This document shows positions 1 to 9,441 of a DNA stretch of 64,000 bases, piece by piece (position 1 is the first letter of the stretch; each line of letters begins with the position of its first letter). The position numbers and the translations under genes are program-made. This stretch comes from Cadophora sp. MPI-SDFR-AT-0126 (lineage: Eukaryota; Ascomycota; Leotiomycetes; Helotiales; Ploettnerulaceae), in contig JAGMVK010000006.1 of assembly GCA_020747065.1 (NCBI GenBank), positions 1,612,001 to 1,676,000 of the forward strand, in the 5' to 3' direction. Below the pieces are notes generated by a model. That model worked only from the letters and a program-made list of their open reading frames with translations, was not told where the DNA came from and made no database searches.

Positions 1-419
1 GAACATCAATTCGTAAATTGTACGTGAGAGATGGTGATAGAGCAGGACTCGACTTCTCCACACTTAATTGAACATTTCCGATAGGGTGCCAGAAATCAGT
101 AGTCCGCACTGTGCTTGCCTGACCATTCTGGCTAGAACCTTGGAAGGCACGATTTCGAATGAGCTCTGCGTACAAGCCTCCATCTCCGGAATGGTAAATA
201 TCCTGCCAAGCAGATTAGAGATTGAAGATCAATGGGGTAATAACCTAAGGGAAAGGTTGGCTGCGAGCTCTTTGTCTCAATTACCTCGTATAGAGCGCCA
301 TACAACAAAGGGCTTGACTGGTTCCCACCACTTGCAGCGACAGTCAAGGTTTGACGCTGTGCTACCACAAACGGGATCGCCAGCAAGGAGATGGCAAATC
401 TGATGCCACCCATGATCAT
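1..419 (-). CDS. abfA: GH51 alpha-L-arabinofuranosidase, N-terminal part (cut by left edge)
   Basis: Exons 419..285 and 202..1; the gene continues beyond the left edge. Enzymes of this family release terminal arabinose from arabinan and arabinoxylan outside the cell. The first exon encodes a hydrophobic signal peptide (about residues 1-20, ending VVAQ) and the conserved start of the mature enzyme, TLTVAASGGNQSSPLLYGALYE. After an 82-nt intron (GTAATT...GGCAG) the reading continues DIYHSGDGGLYAELIRNRAFQG, the family's hallmark N-terminal block, then a beta-rich stretch with FWHPIG. Start is the ATG at 419 or the in-frame ATG at 413. The catalytic glutamates lie outside the window. Family assignment is firm; the gene symbol is by analogy with Aspergillus. 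Confidence 0.87.
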
Positions 420-2746
420 GACTATCGTGTGGACAGAGAAAGCTAAGGGAAGAAAAAAAAGTATAGGTTTTCGACTTCTTGAATCTTGACCTTGCTCGCA
501 GAAGGCTTTGGATGCGAAACAGTGCGGTCTGTCCTTGCTCTTTATCTCATCTGGATCTCGTTTATATTAGACAGTAGAAGTCAACAGTCTCACGGGCTTG
601 AATTGACAGCATCGGCACATCTCCACCCGGAAACATTGCTTAGAAGTAGATTGTGTATTCTATTGAACAGTGACTAGATCACAAATAGGATACGCTTGTT
701 AGTTTTCGAGTCAGCGTAACGAAGGAGGGGAAGGCGCAGACTGTGAGGGGTAAGAAGAGGAACATAGGAGACATGTAAGTGAAAAGATCACCTGGCGGAA
801 AAAGCGTGAAGATGTGACAGTGCTCGACATACTTTCTACCGAAAACTTTTTCGGCCAAGGGATCAGCGACTACCAGAATTCCGGGGTAAACAGGGTAGCT
901 TGGGACAACTTCAGAATCGCGCCTATCAATGTCCAAGGGTGACAGAAAACAATACGTTTAAGACTATCTAGGGATCCATTTACTGAGCTCGTCGGCTCAT
1001 TGAAAAATACCTTGATCTAATAGGATGATCTTTTTGTAAGAATTGCAGTTGCGAAAGATGTTGAACTGGGGCGAGGGAGCAGTAAAGACCTGTAGCTAAC
1101 GCTGAATGATTATTAGATATGCTTCTCAGACGGATGAATGTCAGATTGAGAAGTTATGGTTCGAAATGACTTGGGGATTGGTCACAAAAGCGGAATTGCG
1201 GGAAGGCAGCAGATACCAGAAGGAACTCATCTTAGCGTTACCACCTCTTAAGTTTAAGCCTTACCTTGTGCTTCCGACAAGGCGGTATCCAAATACAGAA
1301 TGAGATGTCTAAGAAGGTTATGGTTCGAACTGCTGGTGGGGCCGTTCCAGGGATTCCCCACCTCTCCGCCTCTGGAGTGGGGTTTGGCTTTGAGTCTTGG
1401 CAAACATGCAACATATGCGCGCCAATCATACGCTTCATCTCCTCGCTCAGCAGTCCCGACGAGATCCCCAGTAAAACTTCCCCAGATGGTGAGAGACATG
1501 TATTCTGCTTACTCTGCTTATTACTGAGAGCTACCTACTGATAAGTTCCAAGTGCAGGCGTAGTGCCTTTGCTATGGCTAAGAGTGAGGGCGGCCCAAAC
1601 ACGCGTAGAGGAGAGGAGCGTAGCGAGGCAATGAGAATGCAAGTGCATGTTAGGATTAGAATCTCTTTGATGCGAGGCTGTAAAATGGCTTGAGGAGCGT
1701 ATAAGTCTAGAAAGAGGTTGTAGAAAGTCTGAGGCATAATAGCTTTTCATGTCATTGCTCAATGGAGTGGCCGCCACGGAGATCGTAACCAGTGTTCTGG
1801 GCATCGAAGAATTGTAATTGTTGTGGGCAGGAACGATGGGCGTTGTTATTCGTAGCAGGCAACAAAGATAACAGTAAGTGCAGGTCAAAGAGTTGAACTT
1901 GATACTGCAACGACCTGAATTGTGATGGCATCCGGATTCGGAAGTTCTACGTGTTGAGGTCTTGGCTCAAGACAGATGTCCGTCAACCTTGGCTGTCACT
2001 AGAAATGTACTGAATCAAAACAGGCCAACGTAACTGAGGAAAGGGGTGTCTGAAGCTAAGACGAATCTTGTCATGCGAGCTTAGTTGATTGATTGTGAAG
2101 ATGTGGCATTCTTCCAGGGAACGTCTTGAGCCGCCCACTATGTCCGGTCCTCAAGAGGCACTTCGCCAAACTTCGGCCGAGTCTGCCTTATTCTCGATAT
2201 TTTTCTGTTGCTGAGAAATCGTAGGAAACTGCTGCAAGCCACCATGAGGAAATTGATAGGATATTTGGCCATTCAAGTGATTAGACTAACTAGTGCTCGT
2301 CTTGCTTTCACTAACACCAACATTGCGGGGTAGATGGGGAGACGAGTCGTTGTGGGCATTAGTGTCACTCTTGATTGGAGCGCCTGTACGGATACTCCTG
2401 GACCAGCTAGCTTGGTGCCCAGCTCCACTGAACCTTTGTCTCGGGTCCTTCTAATGCGACGGAGAAGACTGAGATGGGCCGAACCTCCAAAATAATATGG
2501 GGGAACAACGATTTTGTGGGAATCCTTCCGTCCGCCATCGAAGTTTGGACTTCGACTAAAGCCTACACCCTGGATACATTCCCCTCTTGATTGAATTAAG
2601 GTGGCCGTGGCTTATCTATGACCCCGTCTGCCTCGGTATATATGCTATATATTCTCCATGTTCCCCCAGATTCCTCCCACATTCCAGCAGCTGCATTCGA
2701 GTCCTCTGCCTAAACAAGATCACTCTGGAAAAACAAGTCGGAAGTC
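420..2746. other. Intergenic region, no gene supported
   Basis: Only short overlapping open frames in several frames on both strands, with no family motif or coherent splice structure. It separates the divergent arabinofuranosidase and quinate-cluster transporter and must hold both promoters. An AT-rich TATATATGCTATATA stretch lies near 2638-2653, about 100 nt before the transporter ATG. Confidence 0.6.
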
Positions 2747-4457
2747 ATGATCGCTCCCAAGACCTACCAGGTAAGACGACGCCATCACTCTGTTCAAAAA
2801 CTTGACACTGACTCTCGCACCAGTTTTTGGTCGGTGTCTTCGCCTCTCTGGGGTCCTTCAACTATGGGTATGGAGACGAAGCAGGCGGCGAGAAGCACAA
2901 CTGCTAACAAATGAACAGTTATGATCTTGGTGTCATTGGAGGTAGTGTGGCCTCGGATTCGTTCAAAGCGGCATTTCATCCAAACTCGAATGAAGTGTAC
3001 GTAGAAGCTGATTTTCTTTCCTCCCCTACTAATTGATTATAGAGGTGCGGTTGTTTCCCTCTTTACGGGAGGCGGATTTTTCGGTGCAGCAGCAGCAGGC
3101 CCACTTGGTGATTGGTTCGGCCGCAGAATTGCCATCATATTCGGTGCCGTCATATTTTGTCTCGGCGGTGCCCTGCAAACTGCTGGACAAAATTTGTCTT
3201 TCTTCTACGCTGGTCGAGCCGTCGCTGGTGTTGGCGTTGGTGTCCTAGTCATGATCGTACCTATGTATCAGGCCGAAATTGCTCATCCTTCCATCCGAGG
3301 TCGAGTTACTGGGCTCCAGCAGCTTATGCTCGGTATTGGGGCTGTATTCGCCAGTGAGGCATTCCTTCCTAGCAACTCAAGATCGTTCATTCGGCTGACT
3401 ATACTTAGCATGGACTGTTTATGGCACCAACCTACACTACGACAATAGCCAACAGTGGCGCATCCCTCTTGGCCTTCAAATTATTCCTGCCGGAATTCTT
3501 GCACTCATGATTCTCCTCTTCCCAGAGTCACCCCGATGGCTGATCGACCATGGTAAAGAGGAAGAAGGACTTCAGACACTCGCCAAGCTCCATGCCAACG
3601 GGAATGCAAGTGACCCTTGGGTCCAGGCCGAATACCTGCAGATCCAAACGGCAATAGCTCATGAACATGAGCTGGCGGCGAAAGGCTATCGGGATCTATT
3701 CACCGACCGTTCTAGCTTCCGTCGACTTTTCCTTGTTGTGGCTCTCCAGGCATCTGTGCAAATGACTGGTGTGTCGGCCATCCAATACTTCACTCCTGAC
3801 ATCTACGCATCGATCAACATCGGGACAACGGAATCGCTGAAATACCAAGCAATCAGCAACGTTCTCTCCGTTGTTGCCCAACTCTGTACCGTGCTCTTCA
3901 TCGACAAGCTTGGGCGTCGTTGGCCATTGATCATCGGCAACCTCATCAATTGCCTTTGTTTCATCATCGTCACCGCGACAATCGCTAGCTTCCCAAATAA
4001 ATCGGAGTCGGTTCAGAACTCTCTCGGCTGGCTGTTCATCGTAACAAACTGGTTCTACCAAGTTTCTTTCTCCTTCACCTGCGGCTCACTATCATGGATC
4101 ATCCCCGCCGAAGTGTTCGACACCAAGACTCGCTCAAAGGGTATCTCCATAGGTGTCATGACTTCATTCGCCTTCAACACAATGATCGGACAGATCACTG
4201 CGCCCGCGATCGAAAATATCGGCTGGAGATACTTCCTTCTATTTGTTGTTTGTAATTTCACGAACGGCATATTCTTCTGGGCATTCATGCCTGAGACCAA
4301 GTTGTTGCCACTTGAGGAGATGAATGAACTGTTCAGCAGCACTAGATGGTTTGTACCAGGGACGACCCCGAAGAAGAGGAGCGACTTGGATGTAAGGGTT
4401 GAGGAGGCCAAGTTGGAGAAGGAAAACATGGCTGGCGAGCAAGTTGAGGCTCTTTAG
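2747..4457 (+). CDS. MFS sugar-porter-family transporter of the quinate cluster
   Basis: Five exons: 2747..2770, 2824..2867, 2919..2996, 3043..3353, 3409..4457 (501 aa, in frame throughout). Twelve-helix plasma-membrane transporter of the sugar porter family. Visible signatures: NYGYDLGVIGG in helix 1, GPLGDWFGRR in the helix 2-3 loop, RAVAGVGVGVL, PESPRWLIDHGK at the central loop, DKLGRRWPLI in the second half and PETKLLPLEEMNELF at the C-terminus. Position beside three quinate-catabolic genes suggests a quinate or shikimate permease, but the sequence differs clearly from Neurospora qa-y/Aspergillus qutD as I remember them (short N-terminus, hexose-like), so the substrate is uncertain. Introns have clear GCTAAC or CTAAT branch sites. 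The 3' intergenic gap to the dehydroquinase is about 760 nt. Confidence 0.86.
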
Positions 4458-5215
4458 TGACGCTACCAGAAGTGTAAATATACTCTAGCAAGTCCTTCAA
4501 TACTAGATACAAGTTCTTCGATATCGATATGTGTGTAATTGAGGTCTTTAGAAGCAATGTGTTTAAGACAACTCTCATGTACAAGTATTATAACCTTCTG
4601 AAGCTCACGTCCAGTCAAAGGTCCGAGATGTCACGCCAGATGAAATGGCAAAGGAGTTGCTAACTCCTTTCCCGAGAAACCAATTAGAAAACAAAACAGA
4701 TAGTAACTCAGGGGCTCGCTAAGACTTAGCGATGACCAACTGTAATAACGGGGAACATGCTGAAGCAATATGAGGACAGCATTTTCAAAGTTAGCGTATG
4801 AAACCAACGCCGTAACATCGGACACCAAAAGCCAAAACAGACCAGTCTAGGCAAGTTTAGCGCGTATCAATACCTATGCTTGGACTTCATTGGCACATGA
4901 GCTCTAGAACACTTTCCCCAAGTTCCGCTTAAGACTTCATCCGGACCCGCCTTTTGCCTTTCCCCCACTTCAACCTCAACCCCTCCAAGAAAAGTGCTAA
5001 GACAATATTCCTGGGCAAGAAGCAATGTATCTGTCTGCTTTTCTTCGTAATGAATAGCAATAATTATATCTGAAGAACTTGCATTGACTGCATTGGACAT
5101 CTTTACTTTTCAACTGATCAATTCCTCACTTTAAAAGTCCTCTCAAGGCAGAAGACACTCCTTGTTTCAAACCCCTCCAAAAACCTCCTCAAACACCGTA
5201 CAAATTACCAAAAAA
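4458..5215. other. Intergenic region upstream of dehydroquinase
   Basis: No coding potential with family support. It contains the transporter 3' UTR and the dehydroquinase promoter. I looked for the quinate activator palindrome (GGRTAARYRYTTATCC) and did not see a convincing copy. Confidence 0.5.
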
Positions 5216-5674
5216 ATGCCAGCCAAAAAGATCCTCCTCCTCAATGGCCCCAATCTCAACCTCCTCGGAACCCGCGAGCCAGGAATCTACGGCTCAGACA
5301 CTCTCTCTGATATCGAAACACGCGCCGTAGCACAAGCCACCGCAGCAGGCGCAACACTCTCCTTCTACCAAACAAACTGGGAAGGAGCCCTCCTCGACCG
5401 AATTCATCAAGCAAGGACAGAAGGCGTAGATGCTATAGTGATCAATCCAGCTGCATTTACGCATTACAGCATTGCCTTGAGAGATGCTCTATTAGGAGTT
5501 GATATCCCGTTTGTGGAGGTGCACATCAGCAATGTGCATGCCAGGGAGGAATTCAGGAAGAAGAGCTGGTTGAGTGATAAGGCTGCGGCGGTTGTGTGTG
5601 GCATGGGGACTTTTGGGTATAAGGTTGCGATTGAGTATTGTTTGGAACATATGAAGACGAAGGAGAAGGCGTGA
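5216..5674 (+). CDS. qutE: Catabolic type II 3-dehydroquinate dehydratase
   Basis: Converts 3-dehydroquinate to 3-dehydroshikimate in quinate catabolism (qa-2 in Neurospora, qutE in Aspergillus). Intronless, 152 aa, the normal length for a type II enzyme. Conserved features: [16 protein letters not shown] at residues 7-22, with Arg20 and Tyr25 (IYGSDTL) forming the active-site lid, NWEG near 54-57, [17 protein letters not shown] at 76-92, and EVHISN with catalytic His103, followed by [10 protein letters not shown] start at the ATG at 5216 (context AAAAAATGCC) rather than an in-frame upstream ATG at 5162, because the family begins immediately before the KILLLNGPN strand. Type II enzymes are stand-alone and catabolic in fungi, unlike the type I domain of the AROM protein. 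Confidence 0.95.
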   Translation: MPAKKILLLNGPNLNLLGTREPGIYGSDTLSDIETRAVAQATAAGATLSFYQTNWEGALLDRIHQARTEGVDAIVINPAAFTHYSIALRDALLGVDIPFVEVHISNVHAREEFRKKSWLSDKAAAVVCGMGTFGYKVAIEYCLEHMKTKEKA

Positions 5675-5769
5675 AGTGGAGATGTGGAATGACTTTTTTG
5701 TATGAATACATCACATGTAGAAGATGCCTAAATTTGTGCTTCATAATACAAAAGTACAGTATCTATCAA

Positions 5770-6714
5770 TCAATGCTTCTTATGAGCTTCCAAAGCAGTA
5801 GCGATAGCATGATGAACCTCTTTCGTGGGCAATTCAGTCAACCCTTTTCCAGTCCACAATCTGTCCTGCTCCAATCCCTGATAAATCATCGCTTCCGTCC
5901 CCAGGATGACCTGCCATCCCAACCTTTCACTCACTTCCGCGATCTCCGTATACGGTGTAGGGTGATAACACATCTCCAGAATGGCACCCTTCTCCTCCTT
6001 TCCCAAGAAGCATTCAATCACATTCCTAGCTTGAATCTCCTCTGAGGTCTTTGGTGGGAAGTTTGGGATACAGGCAACAATGGCTCCCGGTGCGGCCAAA
6101 TCCTTGGCTTGCTCGACAGTTTTGACATGCACCAAAGACTCTCCGAACCCAGCTTTCTTGCAGTCTGACAACACAGCTTCAACTTCCGAGTCATCACGGT
6201 TTACGACGTAGATTTCGCTGCATCCAAGCCACTTGTGTAATGCATACACGGCAGACCGACAAGCTCCTCCACCTCCGATCACAAGACCTGGTCGTCCACG
6301 GTACAGATCTTTGCTTGCTCCTTTCGGGAGATTCTGGAGAAAGGCATCTCGGACTCCAAAGCAATCTGTGTTGGTCCCGTACATGACCCGTTTTCCGTCT
6401 TTTTCCTTGAAGAAAATGGTGTTGCATGCACCGATATCTTTGCCTTCTTGAGTGATCTCGTCCAGATGAGGGATGATAGCCACTTTGTGAGGCATCGTCA
6501 CTGAAGCTCCGTAGAATTTGGGATCTTTGGTGAGGCGGAGGAAATTGGGGATATCAGTTGAATCGAGAGGTAATTGTGACCATTTTAGGTTCAGGTTGTC
6601 GTAGACTGTCTGGTGAAGAAGTGGTGAGAGGGAGTGAGCGATAGGATGACCGAAGAGATAGTTCACTCCTTCGAGATGTGACGAGTCTGGTGTGACTTGT
6701 GCTGAAGTGGACAT
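5770..6714 (-). CDS. qutB: Quinate/shikimate dehydrogenase
   Basis: NAD-dependent oxidation of quinate to 3-dehydroquinate, and of shikimate to 3-dehydroshikimate, the first step of the pathway. Intronless, 314 aa. Substrate domain: FGHPIAHSLSP with the carboxylate-binding serines Ser28 and Ser30, VTMPHK with catalytic Lys77, and NTD (115-117). The Rossmann domain has GLVIGGGGACRSAV at 143-156. The C-terminal part carries EAMIYQGLEQDRLWTG, typical of the family. It is transcribed convergently with the dehydroquinase (95 nt between stops) and divergently from the dehydratase. Stand-alone form and genomic company favour the catabolic qutB/qa-3 role over a biosynthetic one, which in fungi is part of AROM. 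Confidence 0.92.
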   Translation of the reverse strand: MSTSAQVTPDSSHLEGVNYLFGHPIAHSLSPLLHQTVYDNLNLKWSQLPLDSTDIPNFLRLTKDPKFYGASVTMPHKVAIIPHLDEITQEGKDIGACNTIFFKEKDGKRVMYGTNTDCFGVRDAFLQNLPKGASKDLYRGRPGLVIGGGGACRSAVYALHKWLGCSEIYVVNRDDSEVEAVLSDCKKAGFGESLVHVKTVEQAKDLAAPGAIVACIPNFPPKTSEEIQARNVIECFLGKEEKGAILEMCYHPTPYTEIAEVSERLGWQVILGTEAMIYQGLEQDRLWTGKGLTELPTKEVHHAIATALEAHKKH

Positions 6715-7335
6715 TTTGAACGTCTTCCCTTATGCCGAACAAACACTAAGCGTCAAGGATTCCAAATCAGTGGACAATTTGTAGAGCTTTCGGTTTGAGT
6801 AAACAAATCTAAGCCTCAAAATCCAGTGGGCAAAGATGGCGGGGTAACTCTTGAACCGTTTCCTCGAATGATTGCTGAATCTTCTGGATTTACTTTCAAA
6901 GCGAGAGCGAAAGAGATTGAGGTTCTATAAGTCAGTATATAGAAAAGTTAATCGATATCAAGAGTATGGTTTGTCTCGTCACGAGGCCGTCCCGAAGCTG
7001 CGGATGAGGGGTCGTTGTCTGGGAAAGAGGCTTGGCTAGGCAAACGGCCAAAATTTTCACCCGCTTCTTCTGAATCCTTATCCGACGCGACAACCATCAC
7101 CTCACGGATCCAGGTCCCAAGATATTCTCCATGCGGAGAACCCATCCAATTTTATTCAATTGGTCATCAAGGTAGGTCTAAACTGCGGGGATGGTGGACC
7201 TCAAAAGCCTTGGGCTTCTTTACTGGAGACTGATTGTTCCTACGTCATTCTCTCTGTATCATCGGCTTTTGACATAACTCAAGATTTCGAGGTATCACAG
7301 TATAGAGACCGCTAAGAACAGTACCTTAATCCAAG
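6715..7335. promoter_or_regulatory. Divergent promoter region between dehydrogenase and dehydratase genes
   Basis: About 620 nt between the two divergent start codons with no supported gene, so both pathway genes probably share control elements here. No specific activator site was identified with confidence. Confidence 0.5.
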
Positions 7336-8367
7336 ATGTCCTACAGACCGGCAATAGCATCTATGTCCTTGGGCCGAGCCTGGGTGCACAAGCTGCCATA
7401 CAAATTGGACCAAGCCCGAGCCTACAAACTCACCGGCATCGAAATATTCTTCGAAGATCTCGAATATCTGGCCCGCGAAGAAAGTGGCATATCTGCAGAC
7501 GAAGCACCTTCCCCAGAAGCACAATTGCACGCTGCAAAAGCGATACGGAAACTCTGCGATGAGCGTGCGCTCGAGATCATTGGCTTACAGCCGTTTTTGC
7601 ATTACGAGGGCTTGCACGATCGCGAAGAACACGCTAGCAGGATCGAAAAGATGAAGCTATGGTTCAAAATTGCAAAGATATTGGGGACGGACATCATCCA
7701 GATACCTGCAAGCTTCTTAGGCAGGGATAAGATAACCGGGGACTTAGATGTGGTGGCGGGGGATCTGCGGGAGGTAGCAGACATGGGACTACAAGAGTCG
7801 CCAGTGATCAAGTTCGCGTATGAAGATTTGTGCTGGAGTACGTATTTCGATACTTGGCAGAAAGGATGGGACCTCGTGGAGATGGTGGATAGGCCGAATT
7901 TTGGAATGTGCCTCGATACATATAACATTGCTGGGAGAGTATATGGAGACCCCGCATCGCCCACTGGAAAGACGCCAAATGCAGATGAGGATATGAAGAA
8001 AAGTTTGGAAGAATTAATCAAGAGGGTCGACGTAAAGAAAGTGTTCTATATTCAAGTCGTGGATGCAGAGAAGATGCGTGATCCGTTGGTCGAAGGGCAC
8101 GCTTTCTATGCGGCAGACCAGCCGGCTCGGATGAGCTGGTCTAGGAATGCCAGGCTGTTCGCATTCGAAGAAGGTGGATATCTTCCTGTATTGGATGTCG
8201 CGCGTGTGATTATTGAATGTTTGGGATACAAGGGTTGGGTGAGCATGGAGCTGTTCTCACGGACGATGAATGAGCCTGGCGATGAAGTGCCCAAAGCTCA
8301 TGCTCGCCGGGCATGGGAAGCATGGGAGAAGCTGGAGAAAGAGATGATTAGCTGGGACCTCAAGTAA
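7336..8367 (+). CDS. qutC: 3-dehydroshikimate dehydratase
   Basis: Converts 3-dehydroshikimate to protocatechuate, the last step before the beta-ketoadipate pathway. Intronless, 343 aa, matching qa-4/qutC. TIM-barrel enzyme of the xylose isomerase/AP endonuclease 2 superfamily. Visible blocks: IASMSLGRAWVHKLPYKLD at the N-terminus, GIEIFFEDLEYL, GLQPFLHYEGL, FAYEDLCWSTYFDTWQ with the first metal-binding acidic residue, FGMCLDTYNIAGR, FYIQVVDAEKM and GWVSMELFSRTM near the C-terminus. Start chosen at 7336, where the MSYRPAIASMSLG start matches the family. With its three neighbours it completes the quinate to protocatechuate route. Confidence 0.94.
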   Translation: MSYRPAIASMSLGRAWVHKLPYKLDQARAYKLTGIEIFFEDLEYLAREESGISADEAPSPEAQLHAAKAIRKLCDERALEIIGLQPFLHYEGLHDREEHASRIEKMKLWFKIAKILGTDIIQIPASFLGRDKITGDLDVVAGDLREVADMGLQESPVIKFAYEDLCWSTYFDTWQKGWDLVEMVDRPNFGMCLDTYNIAGRVYGDPASPTGKTPNADEDMKKSLEELIKRVDVKKVFYIQVVDAEKMRDPLVEGHAFYAADQPARMSWSRNARLFAFEEGGYLPVLDVARVIIECLGYKGWVSMELFSRTMNEPGDEVPKAHARRAWEAWEKLEKEMISWDLK

Positions 8368-8625
8368 TATTAGGATATTTTCACGCATTTTCGCTGAGAG
8401 CCTTTGCTATCTTACGTGTTAGTTTCATTGCTTCTGCTTGTTCGATGCTCGAAAGCACCAACATACCCTTCCCTCTGAGCACCTGCCTTCGATTGTCTCT
8501 CTGCTTCGGGCGTTCTTGAGTCTCAAGGATGAATCACTGCAGTAAAGACCTGATAACAAACTGATCTTGTGGCTGTGCGCGACGATGTTGGGGAGTTATC
8601 CAGTCAAATATCTCTAACAGCACCA

Positions 8626-9357
8626 TCACCGCCGCCACCCCGCTTCCCGAACTCCCCCCCCTAACCCGAACTTCGCATAGCCAGGACCTGGCATTGCTAG
8701 TGTGTCGTACACATGATCATTCTCATCATCATCACTTTCTGTCATGACCTCCTCCTCCTCACTTAACTCCGGTTCGCTGTCCGTGGCTTGGTCATATCGC
8801 TCACCGGCCTCGATTTCCTGAGCGATGCGCATCGATCTTCTCTGCTGGTCGATCCAGAGCTGGCCCGGGTACAGCTCCTCACCGCGGTCCTTCTTCTCCC
8901 TTCTTTCTTTCGCTGCGTCTCTTCTCTCCTTCCGTGATGACCGAAGCATTGTCTCGAAATCTATTGATCGTCAAGTCAGCAGTGGTCATGCATTGGTCTT
9001 AATCCAGATAAAGGGAACAGAGAACTAGCTACTAACTTGTCATGGCAGCGCGGGTTCGATGTCGAATATTAAGTCGCTCCATTGCGGCTGCAAGACTTTC
9101 AATCTCTCTCTCCTTGCGTGTGAGGGGTTTGGCTGGTGGTGGAGGAAGAGCAGCGGCTGAAGCGGCCGCCTTCTTCATCCTCTTCTTCCTAATGGCTTTT
9201 GCACTTGCTCCTGAGAGGAATGATTTCTCCTACATAAATTAATGTCAGTAAAGTCATACATGACATAGCAGACCATTCAATGACGTCAATGATGAAGCAA
9301 CAACCCATGAGCTTAGGGAAGGAGGAGCCTTGCAGGTTTCGCTTTTCCAGTCGTCAT
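8626..9357 (-). CDS. Small highly basic conserved-looking protein, function unknown
   Basis: Proposed exons 9357..9334, 9229..9037, 8960..8626 (183 aa). Intron 1 would be GC-AG (donor GCAAGG, acceptor TGTAG); it joins MTTGKAKP in phase 0 to EKSFLSGASAKA. Intron 2 is GTTAGT...AATAG. The protein is Lys/Arg-rich in its first half (RKKRMKKAAAS, LTRKEREIESL, RKERRDAAKERREKKDR), then has LYPGQLW and an acidic tail (SEPELSEEEEVMTESDDDEND), ending in a Gly-rich PGPGYAKFGLGGG. Composition suggests a nuclear or nucleolar protein; I do not recognise the family. A further 5' UTR intron (9441..9372, GTATGT...TTAG) is likely. The downstream exons are more certain than exon 1. Confidence 0.65.
9230..9333 (-). 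other. Candidate GC-AG intron
   Basis: Donor GCAAGG directly after the eighth codon, branch-like CTGAC and acceptor TTATGTAG before a phase-0 exon. No GT donor before the in-frame TAA gives an open joined frame. The intron also contains a TGACGTCA palindrome at 9281-9288. Confidence 0.5.
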
Positions 9358-9441
9358 TTTGATGCACGGTGCTAATAATGGTCAGCATTGCCTCTTTCTT
9401 GAACTTCAACGGTGTATCACTTCACAGCGTTGGTGACATAC

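Noticed and set aside
1130..1345. Two similar stretches with GTTATGGTTCGAA, resembling a tRNA B box
   Set aside because: No A box, anticodon arm or acceptor stem can be formed around them, and similarity between the copies is short.
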